A stretch of DNA of 5,158 bases from Peptacetobacter sp900539645 (GCF_047807365.1 NZ_JBLOUI010000068.1:1-5158), one strand, 5' to 3'. Positions 1 through 4,994 are shown, counted from the first letter of the stretch. The notes: generated by a model from the letters alone, not told the origin. Translations and numbers: made by a program.

Positions 1-40
1 GCGACCACACATTTTTTAATTCTTGTCAACATTTTTATAA

Positions 41-80
41 AATAAAAAGACCCCATATTATTTCTAATATTGAGGTCTTT
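41..80 (-). terminator. Rho-independent terminator of the small secreted protein gene
   Basis: An imperfect hairpin has outer arms at 46-52 and 74-80 (AAAGACC/GGTCTTT) and inner arms at 55-60 and 65-70 (ATATTA/TAATAT), around a TTTC loop. A C/A mismatch and a bulged T separate the two stem blocks. On the minus strand the stem is followed by TTTTTATTTTAT, so it terminates transcription from the right, most likely that of the gene at 171-488. The 40 bases left of it show no supportable gene; a TTGACA-like minus-strand box at 24-29 has no matching -10 inside the window. Confidence 0.8.
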
Positions 81-170
81 ATGTTTTTCTACTAACTTAA
101 TGACATTGGCTCCTCAGCCTGCTTTTTTAAAATTATAAGTCTTTTGGGATTAATTTATACTTGATTATCT

Positions 171-488
171 CTATTTATGAGATAGGATAGTTTCTGATGT
201 TATTATTGGATTCATCACATCATCTATAGATGCTGTTGTTCTTACATCCATTTTATTTTCTTCTTTTACAAAGTTTCTTGAAGTTATTATTGGGTTCATT
301 ATATCTTCTTCAGCTACTTTGTTTAGGTTGTCATTTTTAACTTCTTCTTTTACGAAATCTCTTGAAGTTATTATTGGGTTTAAGCTTTCGTCTATTTCTA
401 ATGCACTTACACTCTGTACTCCAAGTCCTCCTGCTACTACTACGATTGCTACTGCTGCGATTATTTTTCTAAGATTTAAGTTTTTCAT
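171..488 (-). CDS. Small secreted protein with three NPIITS repeats, function unknown
   Basis: I do not recognise a family for this 105-residue protein. Residues 1-29 form a signal peptide: basic start (MKNLNLRK), a hydrophobic Ile/Ala/Val core, and a VSA signal-peptidase I site with cleavage expected after Ala29. That leaves a mature chain of about 76 mostly polar, acidic residues with no Cys and no second membrane segment. The mature part has three copies of the motif (L/M)NPIITS starting at Asn37, Asn65 and Asn93, exactly 28 residues apart. The first two continue as R(D/N)FVKEE and are joined by 12-residue linkers. The third copy diverges after NPIITS and ends in ETILSHK, possibly through a one-base deletion. 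No LPXTG-type sorting signal or wall-binding domain is visible, so the product is probably released or held by another protein. The ATG at 488 is supported by GGAGGG six bases upstream. It appears monocistronic, with a promoter near 558-584 and a terminator at 41-80. It could be a peptide precursor, a disordered ligand or a small surface protein. Confidence 0.8.
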   Translation of the reverse strand: MKNLNLRKIIAAVAIVVVAGGLGVQSVSALEIDESLNPIITSRDFVKEEVKNDNLNKVAEEDIMNPIITSRNFVKEENKMDVRTTASIDDVMNPIITSETILSHK

Positions 489-494
489 GACTGT

Positions 495-500
495 CCCTCC
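495..500 (-). promoter_or_regulatory. Ribosome binding site of the repeat-protein gene
   Basis: The minus strand reads GGAGGG six bases before the ATG at 488. This is a near-perfect Shine-Dalgarno sequence and fixes the start of the small secreted protein. Confidence 0.85.
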
Positions 501-557
501 ATTTATGTTAATGTATTTTTTACGATTTTGTTTGATATTTATTTATCTCTTTCTTTG

Positions 558-584
558 ATTATAGTTTAACAAATGTTTTGCAAA
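558..584 (-). promoter_or_regulatory. Putative sigma-A promoter of the repeat-protein gene
   Basis: A perfect minus-strand -10 box TATAAT lies at 558-563. The best -35 candidate is TTTGCA at 579-584, a weak match with a short 15-base spacer. Transcription would start near 551 and give a leader of about 60 bases. The -10 is convincing; the weak -35 leaves room for an activator or another sigma factor. Confidence 0.5.
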
Positions 585-734
585 AAGTAAAGCCTTTTTT
601 GAAAAATTGTATTAAATTTTTTTATTTTACCTTACAATTTTGATAATTAAACAAAATAGTCTTATTTACATATATTTTCAGAAAAATTAGCCATAAAAAT
701 TTATTTTTTAATGAATTTTAGACTATATTCCACA

Positions 735-751
735 AATTTTCTGACAATTCA
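735..751. repeat. 17-base direct repeat, copy 1
   Basis: AATTTTCTGACAATTCA occurs here and again at 803-819, exactly 68 bases away. Both copies are followed within a few bases by ACAACTTG. An exact 17-base match containing the mixed core CTGACAATTCA is unlikely to be chance even in AT-rich DNA. It may be a duplicated regulatory site, or a trace of a local duplication. Confidence 0.7.
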
Positions 752-761
752 CCCCTATTTC

Positions 762-788
762 ACAACTTGTATACAGGTCCTAAGTTGT
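762..788. promoter_or_regulatory. Inverted repeat with TGTATACA core, possible operator
   Basis: The arms ACAACTT (762-768) and AAGTTGT (782-788) are perfectly complementary around a 13-base centre. The left arm runs into the 8-base palindrome TGTATACA at 768-775. CTTGTATACA resembles half or more of operators bound by GntR-family regulators of the FadR type; that resemblance comes from general knowledge and is not proof. It lies between the two 17-base direct repeats and just downstream of the putative minus-strand promoter. It could instead be a simple RNA hairpin. Confidence 0.4.
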
Positions 789-797
789 ATCTTTTTA

Positions 798-825
798 AAT
801 ATAATTTTCTGACAATTCAAAACAA
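798..825 (-). promoter_or_regulatory. Possible minus-strand promoter in the spacer
   Basis: Minus-strand TTGTTT (820-825) and TATATT (798-803) are 16 bases apart. A transcript would start near 791, run straight through the inverted repeat at 762-788 and head toward the repeat-protein gene. The -35 matches only its TTG half, and such matches are easy to find in AT-rich DNA, so this is tentative. Confidence 0.25.
803..819. repeat. 17-base direct repeat, copy 2
   Basis: Exact second copy of the repeat at 735-751, followed by AAAACAACTTG where copy 1 is followed at a longer distance by ACAACTTG. It overlaps the spacer of the putative minus-strand promoter at 798-825. Confidence 0.7.
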
Positions 826-1050
826 CTTGACTATTCTGTAGTTATTTTTTTAACATAATTTATTTCTAATTTACTATTCTTTTTATAATTTTAATTTATC
901 TTTTAGATATTTTGAATATTTTTTATCATTCTTTTTTATAATGTGGTTATTTTTATTCATCTATTCCTATTTTTTATATAAATATGTATATTTTTCTACA
1001 ATCTATTCAAATAATTATCTACATATATATAATGTAGAAACTTTTAAACT

Positions 1051-1091
1051 AAAAAAAGCCCCAACTACATAATCACTGTAGCTGAGGCTTT
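1051..1091 (-). terminator. Rho-independent terminator of the HAD phosphatase gene
   Basis: The hairpin has arms at 1055-1069 and 1077-1091 (AAAGCC...CTACA paired with TGTAG...GGCTTT), two internal mismatches and a 7-base loop. On the minus strand the stem is followed by a run of seven T. It begins about 10 bases after the stop codon of the phosphatase gene. Confidence 0.88.
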
Positions 1092-1101
1092 CTTTGCATC
1101 A

Positions 1102-1887
1102 CTATATATTGAATACTTCTTTTATTTTTTCAAGCACTCCATTTTCGCTGTTCTTACCAGCTATAAATCTGGCTTTTTCTTTTAATGCATCTATAGCATT
1201 TTCCATTGCATAACTATAGTAACCACATTCTATAAGTTCTAAATCATTCATCTGGTCACCAAATATCATTATCTCTTCACTTTTTAGACCATATCTTTCT
1301 TTTATATGCTCAAGAGCCTTTCCTTTTGTTACTCCTTTTTCCATTATATCTAACCAATGAGGTCCTGATGTACATACTGTCATATACTCGCCAAATTTAT
1401 CAAAATAATCCTGGCAATGTTCAGAAATAGGTCTATCATCGTATATCGCTGTTTTTAGTACATCTTCCTTAACATCTTTTAAATCATCTACAACTGTTAC
1501 ACTTGAGCAGTATATATCTAACATTTTTAAGAATTCTTCATCCTTACATTCTGTATATGCAGTATATTTAGTATTTAAAAGAATTTCTTTATTTTCTGCA
1601 GCTCTAGTGAAGTCTATTATATCTTCTACATTTTTTCTATCCATTGGATCACATAATAGTTCTTCCCCTTTATTTACTGCAAAAGTTCCATTCTCAGCTA
1701 TAAACATCATTTTATCTTTCACTGATTCAAAAAGTGTTTCAAGTGCAGGATACTGTCTCCCACTTGCTGCCATAAATGTAATTCCCTTTTTATATAATTC
1801 ATTGAAAACATGATTAAATTCTTCGTTTAATTCTCCATTATTGTCTAATAGAGTACCATCTAAATCTGTCGCTATAAGTTTTATCAT
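1102..1887 (-). CDS. Cof-type HAD-superfamily phosphatase (HAD-IIB)
   Basis: A 261-residue cytoplasmic hydrolase of the haloacid dehalogenase superfamily, Cof/HAD-IIB branch. These enzymes remove phosphate from small metabolites such as sugar phosphates, flavin or pyridoxal phosphate; the substrate here cannot be read from sequence. All four HAD motifs are present: I, DLDGTLLD, with nucleophile Asp8 and acid/base Asp10; II, Ser42 in AASGRQ; III, Lys188 in GVTKGKAL; IV, GDQMND at 210-215, with Mg-binding Asp211 and Asp215. The stretch of about 80-185 between motifs II and III is the C2-type cap, which sets specificity. Length is typical for the family. The start is the ATG at 1887, with GAGGGGG six bases upstream. 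The same frame is open to an ATG at 2031, but that extension would bury the promoter at 1921-1949 and put 48 non-homologous residues before a motif I that normally sits at the extreme N-terminus. It is divergent from the LCP genes and monocistronic. Confidence 0.93.
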   Translation of the reverse strand: MIKLIATDLDGTLLDNNGELNEEFNHVFNELYKKGITFMAASGRQYPALETLFESVKDKMMFIAENGTFAVNKGEELLCDPMDRKNVEDIIDFTRAAENKEILLNTKYTAYTECKDEEFLKMLDIYCSSVTVVDDLKDVKEDVLKTAIYDDRPISEHCQDYFDKFGEYMTVCTSGPHWLDIMEKGVTKGKALEHIKERYGLKSEEIMIFGDQMNDLELIECGYYSYAMENAIDALKEKARFIAGKNSENGVLEKIKEVFNI

Positions 1888-1893
1888 AGAATA

Positions 1894-1900
1894 CCCCCTC
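1894..1900 (-). promoter_or_regulatory. Ribosome binding site deciding the HAD phosphatase start
   Basis: Minus-strand GAGGGGG lies six bases before the ATG at 1887. Together with the HAD motif I at residue 8, it selects this start over the upstream in-frame ATG at 2031. Confidence 0.85.
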
Positions 1901-1920
1901 TTAATTTTTAATCTTTTTAT

Positions 1921-1949
1921 AATATACCCCACCTTTATGAAATTTTCAA
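1921..1949 (-). promoter_or_regulatory. Sigma-A promoter of the HAD phosphatase gene
   Basis: Minus-strand -35 TTGAAA (1944-1949) and -10 TATATT (1921-1926) each match consensus at five of six positions and are separated by the optimal 17 bases. Transcription should begin near 1914, giving a leader of roughly 27 bases. Confidence 0.75.
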
Positions 1950-2037
1950 GAATTTTAGTTTTCAATCTATATTTATAGTTAAAAAAGTTGTAGAATATAT
2001 TCTGTGACGACAATATAAGATAAAAAGTCAAAATCTA

Positions 2038-2066
2038 TTGAATAATTCTCTGTATTCTAATATAAT
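2038..2066 (+). promoter_or_regulatory. Sigma-A promoter of the first LCP gene
   Basis: TTGAAT (2038-2043), 17 bases, then a perfect TATAAT (2061-2066). The hexamers and spacing are identical to those of a promoter upstream of the second LCP gene (3513-3541). The start site would be near 2073, giving an AT-rich leader of about 95 bases. An 8-base inverted repeat (2066-2073 with 2088-2095) covers the predicted start site. Confidence 0.75.
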
Positions 2067-2149
2067 TATAAGATGATTTTATAATATTCTTATAAAGTCG
2101 AGATTATTTAATTGAGTAAAATTAATTGAGAAAAAAAGAATAAATTAAA

Positions 2150-2169
2150 AGAAAGAAGGGATTTTTTTG
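2150..2169 (+). promoter_or_regulatory. Ribosome binding site and TTG start of the first LCP gene
   Basis: AGAAAGAAGGG at 2150-2160 lies six bases before a TTG start codon at 2167. No in-frame ATG or GTG is available before the membrane segment, so the TTG start is required to give a complete N-terminus. The same 10 bases AGAAAGAAGG and a TTG start are used by the second LCP gene. Confidence 0.85.
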
Positions 2170-3456
2170 TCTAAACTCAGAAAGCTTGTTATACTTCTTG
2201 CGGTTCTTGTTATAGCCTTTCCGACATGTGTGTTTGGATATGTATATACAAAATTAAAAACTGTTCAGGATAGTGGTGATTACGATGCCCTGAATAGTCT
2301 GGAACACAAAAACGATAGCAACATAACAAATATACTTCTTCTTGGTACAGATGGTAGACCTGGCGAAAATGCTCAGAGATCTGATGCTATGATGATTCTT
2401 ACTATTGATAACAAAAATAAGAGTCTAAAGCTTACTTCTCTTGGTCGTGATACATATGTAGACATACCAGGGCATGGAAAACAGAAATTAACTCATGCAT
2501 ATTTCTACGGTAAAGCTGATTTACTTATAGAAACTATAGAAGAAAACTTTAAATTAGATATCCACGATTACGCTCAGGTTGATTTCTATTCATTTATGGA
2601 TGTTATAAATGTACTTGGTGGAGTAACTGTCGATGTTGAGGAAAGCGAAATAGATGAGCTTAATAAATTTATACCAGAAACATACTCTTGGTATGAACAC
2701 GACGACAAAGGTAGTATAAAATACATAACTAAAGCAGGTAAACAAAATCTAAATGCATATCAGGCACTTTCATTTGCTCGTATAAGAAAAAATGATGGTA
2801 CTATGGAAAGAGATAATAGACAGAGAATGGTTATAGAGGCTATGGTTAAAAAACTAAAAGGTCTTCCAATATCAAAATACAACGACCTTATGAACTCTGT
2901 TTTACCATATGTTAAAACAAATATGTCACCTGCAACAATACTTGGACTTGCAAAAGACGTACTTGCAATTGGTAACTTCGATATAACTTCACTTCAGTTC
3001 CCTCTTCATCCAGAAGGTGAAGTAAGACTTGGTAAAGCTGGTTATGTTATACCATTTGAAGAATACGAAGTAGATATATTACACGACTTTATATTTAAAA
3101 ATATAGTTCCTACAAAAGAACTTATAGAAAATGCAGATAAACAGTACGGAAGAACAGATTACAGTAGTTATACAGAAGATGATTCTTCATCTAGCTCTTC
3201 TAGTTCATCTAGCTCATCATCTGATTTAGATGACGATAGTAGTTCTAGCGGAAGTTCTAGTCATTCTGGAAGTAGTAGTCATTCTTCTTCTGGTGGAAGC
3301 AGTCATTCTAGTGGTTCTAGCTCTTCTGATAATTCAGATTCTGATAGTTCTTCTGACTCTGGAAGCTCTGATTCTGGTAGTTCTTCTGGCGGTTCAGATT
3401 CAGGTAGTTCTGATTCTGGTAGCAGCGACTCTGGAAGTGGCGAAGTAACTGAATAA
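2167..3456 (+). CDS. LytR-CpsA-Psr (LCP) family glycopolymer transferase with serine-rich C-terminal tail
   Basis: A 429-residue membrane-anchored cell-envelope enzyme. LCP proteins transfer lipid-linked anionic glycopolymers to peptidoglycan on the outer face of the membrane. A short basic N-terminus precedes one membrane segment at about residues 7-28, placing the rest outside. The LCP domain covers about 55-235 with the family signature residues: LLLGTDGR (Asp62, Arg64), RSDAMM (Asp73), SLGRDTYVDIP (Arg94, Asp95), KLTHAY (107-112) and FARIRKND...ERDNRQR (Arg205, Arg207, Asp210, Arg215, Arg218). These are the metal- and pyrophosphate-binding residues of the family, so the enzyme should be active. 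A conserved region continues to about 325. Residues 340-425 are low complexity: 56 of 86 are Ser, with Gly, Asp and three His, ending in SDSGSS-type repeats. This tail is unusual for the family and would project into the wall or medium. It has its own promoter and terminator. The paralogue at 3641-4993 is roughly half identical over the domain. Which polymer it attaches is unknown. Confidence 0.93.
   Translation: MSKLRKLVILLAVLVIAFPTCVFGYVYTKLKTVQDSGDYDALNSLEHKNDSNITNILLLGTDGRPGENAQRSDAMMILTIDNKNKSLKLTSLGRDTYVDIPGHGKQKLTHAYFYGKADLLIETIEENFKLDIHDYAQVDFYSFMDVINVLGGVTVDVEESEIDELNKFIPETYSWYEHDDKGSIKYITKAGKQNLNAYQALSFARIRKNDGTMERDNRQRMVIEAMVKKLKGLPISKYNDLMNSVLPYVKTNMSPATILGLAKDVLAIGNFDITSLQFPLHPEGEVRLGKAGYVIPFEEYEVDILHDFIFKNIVPTKELIENADKQYGRTDYSSYTEDDSSSSSSSSSSSSSDLDDDSSSSGSSSHSGSSSHSSSGGSSHSSGSSSSDNSDSDSSSDSGSSDSGSSSGGSDSGSSDSGSSDSGSGEVTE
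3184..3441 (+). repeat. Low-complexity serine-rich coding repeat
   Basis: This segment encodes residues 340-425 of the first LCP protein. It begins with 13 Ser in a row, continues with Ser/Gly/His blocks (His366, His372, His380) and ends with SDSGSS-like units. Serine codons are mixed (TCT, TCA, AGT, AGC), so it is not a pure short-unit DNA repeat. The 3' part does contain near-identical blocks of GATTCTGGTAGTTCT that could expand or contract by recombination. Changing the reading frame turns the segment into a long hydrophobic open frame, which is an artefact of these codons. Confidence 0.85.
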
Positions 3457-3469
3457 ACATAAAACATTT

Positions 3470-3504
3470 GGACTGTTGCGTATCTTGCAACAGTCCTTTT
3501 TATT
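3470..3504 (+). terminator. Rho-independent terminator after the first LCP gene
   Basis: A perfect 10-base stem, GGACTGTTGC (3470-3479) with GCAACAGTCC (3487-3496), has a 7-base loop and is followed by TTTTTATTTTT. It starts 13 bases after the stop codon, so the two LCP genes are largely separate transcription units despite their tandem order. Confidence 0.92.
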
Positions 3505-3512
3505 TTTATTAC

Positions 3513-3541
3513 TTGAATTAGTTATAAGTCTTCTATATAAT
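3513..3541 (+). promoter_or_regulatory. Upstream sigma-A promoter of the second LCP gene
   Basis: TTGAAT (3513-3518), 17 bases, TATAAT (3536-3541). It has the same two hexamers and spacing as the promoter of the first LCP gene, suggesting the promoter was duplicated along with the gene. Confidence 0.7.
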
Positions 3542-3552
3542 AAAAAAGTGAC

Positions 3553-3581
3553 TTGCATATTTTTGCAACGCTATTTATAAT
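3553..3581 (+). promoter_or_regulatory. Second, downstream promoter of the second LCP gene, with inverted repeat
   Basis: TTGCAT (3553-3558), 17 bases, then a perfect TATAAT (3576-3581). The -35 matches consensus only at TTG. The small inverted repeat TTGCA (3553-3557)/TGCAA (3564-3568) overlaps the -35 and the spacer, where a repressor or activator could bind. The start would be near 3588. Confidence 0.5.
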
Positions 3582-3622
3582 GATAAAAGATTGATTTTTT
3601 AGTGTGATATTATTCAAATTTT

Positions 3623-3643
3623 AGAAAGAAGGTTTTTATTTTG
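3623..3643 (+). promoter_or_regulatory. Ribosome binding site and TTG start of the second LCP gene
   Basis: AGAAAGAAGG at 3623-3632 lies eight bases before TTG at 3641. It is identical to the site before the first LCP gene. The next in-frame ATG is at codon 83, deep in the tail, so the TTG start explains the only well-placed ribosome binding site. Confidence 0.8.
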
Positions 3644-4993
3644 GCAGATAATAGAGATAATCCGTCTAACAAGATAAGAAGGGTTAGCGCTTCTTCTAAG
3701 AATGGACAGTCTAGTTCACGTACTAATGCCTCAAAAGTTCAGAGGTCTTCTAGTCGTGGTAATTCTTCTCGTGGTAGATCTTCACAGTCTATAAACACAA
3801 ATGTAAGAAGAAGTTCAGATAGTTCTCGTCCAAATCCAAGTAGAAGAGCTCCCGGTGGGCAAAATAGGAATATCAAAAAATCTCCTATGAACTCAAATCT
3901 AAATAGAGGAAGTCGTTCCTCAGGCGGAAATAATTATGACAATATAAATAAAGAGCAACCTAAAAATAGAAATCCAAGAAATAGCGGTAGTGCTCGTGCT
4001 GCTAGAAATGCAGAGAGAAAAAGACAGAAGAGAAAGAAAATTAAACGTATAATGACTGTTATATTAGTTATTATTTTAGCCTTCCCTACTGTAGGTGCTA
4101 TTTCATTTATTAAAAAGGTTGCAGATGCATACGATCCATCTATTGCTAGTGGTGTGTTTGATAATATTACCCATATAAACAAAAAGGGTATTACAAATAT
4201 ACTTCTTCTTGGATCTGATGCCAGAGAGGGCGAGGAAAAGTCTAGAACGGATACTATGATGATTTTTACAATAGATACCGTACATAATTCCCTAAAGCTT
4301 ACATCTCTTGCTAGGGATGCGTATGTAAATATTCCTGAACATGGATATACTAAGCTTACCCACGCATATTACTTGGGTGGTGTAGAGCTTCTTACAGAAA
4401 CTATAGAGGACAACTTTGGTGTAGATATACATAACTACGCACTTGTAGATTTTGAGTCGTTTATGTATATTATAGACGCTATAGGTGGTGTTACCGTAAA
4501 TGTTAAGGATTCTGAGCTTGCTGAGCTTAATAAATTTATCCCAGAAACATATTACTGGTATAAGGACAAATCTCAACCTATGCAGCTTGTAGAATCTCCA
4601 GGTGAACAGCTTTTAAATGGATATCAGGCACTTTCATTTGCTCGTATCAGAAAGAACGACTCTGCATTTGAGAGAGATAGACGTCAGAGAGATGTTATAC
4701 GGGCTATGTTCTCTGGTGTTAAGGCAATGTCTAAATGGCAATATCCAAAGCTTTTAAATGCTGTTTTACCTTATCTAAAGACTAATATGAAAACTACTCA
4801 AATAGTTTCACTTGGAATGTCTGTTATAAGAATGGGAAGTCTGGATATCAAACAATTTGAATTCCCTATAACAAACTCTCCTTATTCTATAGAAGGTAAA
4901 TATAAAAACGCTGGATGGGTAATAAGATTTACTGAGGACTCTGTAAAAATACTACAGGACTTCATATTTAACGATAAAGAATATGTAAAATAA
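3641..4993 (+). CDS. LytR-CpsA-Psr (LCP) family glycopolymer transferase with long basic cytoplasmic tail
   Basis: A 450-residue paralogue of the preceding LCP protein, expected to attach lipid-linked glycopolymers to peptidoglycan outside the membrane. Residues 1-136 are low complexity, rich in Ser, Arg, Asn and Lys and strongly basic, ending in a Lys/Arg cluster (about 126-136). One membrane segment follows at about 137-157 (TVILVIILAFPTVGAISFI), so the tail is cytoplasmic and the enzyme domain is outside. The LCP domain at about 183-365 has LLLGSDAR (Asp193, Arg195), SRTDTMM (Asp204), SLARDAYVNIP (Arg225, Asp226), KLTHAY (238-243) and FARIRKND...ERDRRQR (Arg335, Arg337, Asp340, Arg345, Arg348). 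All key residues are present. The protein ends at residue 450 with no serine-rich extracellular tail. The basic tail might be a phosphorylation, lipid-head-group or nucleic-acid contact region; this is inference. It is transcribed from one or two promoters at 3513-3581 and ends at the terminator at 4995-5037. Confidence 0.93.
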   Translation: MADNRDNPSNKIRRVSASSKNGQSSSRTNASKVQRSSSRGNSSRGRSSQSINTNVRRSSDSSRPNPSRRAPGGQNRNIKKSPMNSNLNRGSRSSGGNNYDNINKEQPKNRNPRNSGSARAARNAERKRQKRKKIKRIMTVILVIILAFPTVGAISFIKKVADAYDPSIASGVFDNITHINKKGITNILLLGSDAREGEEKSRTDTMMIFTIDTVHNSLKLTSLARDAYVNIPEHGYTKLTHAYYLGGVELLTETIEDNFGVDIHNYALVDFESFMYIIDAIGGVTVNVKDSELAELNKFIPETYYWYKDKSQPMQLVESPGEQLLNGYQALSFARIRKNDSAFERDRRQRDVIRAMFSGVKAMSKWQYPKLLNAVLPYLKTNMKTTQIVSLGMSVIRMGSLDIKQFEFPITNSPYSIEGKYKNAGWVIRFTEDSVKILQDFIFNDKEYVK

Positions 4994-4994
4994 T

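Larger units (their letters stand above)
589..1050. other. AT-rich intergenic spacer without a gene
   Basis: About 460 bases with no credible coding region on either strand: all frames are broken by frequent stops and no ribosome binding site leads into an ORF of useful length. It lies upstream of the repeat-protein gene and downstream of the HAD phosphatase terminator. The structure I can see is confined to about 735-825: two direct repeats, an inverted repeat and a possible minus-strand promoter, listed separately. The rest (about 600-730 and 830-1050) is long A/T runs in which I see nothing definite. Confidence 0.7.

Noticed and set aside
319..558. 79-codon plus-strand open frame opposite the small secreted protein gene
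   Set aside because: It is antisense to a gene with a signal peptide, repeats, ribosome binding site and terminator. It lacks its own ribosome binding site and its composition follows the opposite strand.
721..747. Nine-codon minus-strand frame starting TTG after AGGGGTG near 747-755
   Set aside because: Too short, poor spacing to the start, and the second copy of the same repeat gives a different six-codon frame. Not distinguishable from chance.
762..796. Inverted repeat ACAACTT/AAGTTGT followed by ATCTTTTT read as a plus-strand terminator
   Set aside because: Only seven base pairs, mostly A-T, with a 13-base loop, and no plus-strand gene lies upstream. An operator or incidental hairpin fits better.
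735..819. Direct repeats as the start of a CRISPR array
   Set aside because: Only two short copies with a 51-base gap, an internal palindrome in the gap and no further units.
1607..1813. 68-codon plus-strand open frame within the HAD phosphatase gene
   Set aside because: It is antisense to conserved HAD motifs and has no ribosome binding site or recognisable features.
1888..2031. 48-codon upstream extension of the HAD phosphatase frame, starting at an ATG at 2031
   Set aside because: The extension contains a good sigma-A promoter (1921-1949) and the ribosome binding site for the ATG at 1887. HAD motif I would be displaced from its usual N-terminal position, and no ribosome binding site precedes 2031.
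3230..3448. 72-codon hydrophobic open frame inside the serine-rich tail of the first LCP gene
   Set aside because: It is the +1 shadow of mixed Ser/Gly/Asp codons, which read as Val/Leu/Ile in that frame. It has no ribosome binding site and the main frame is clearly coding.
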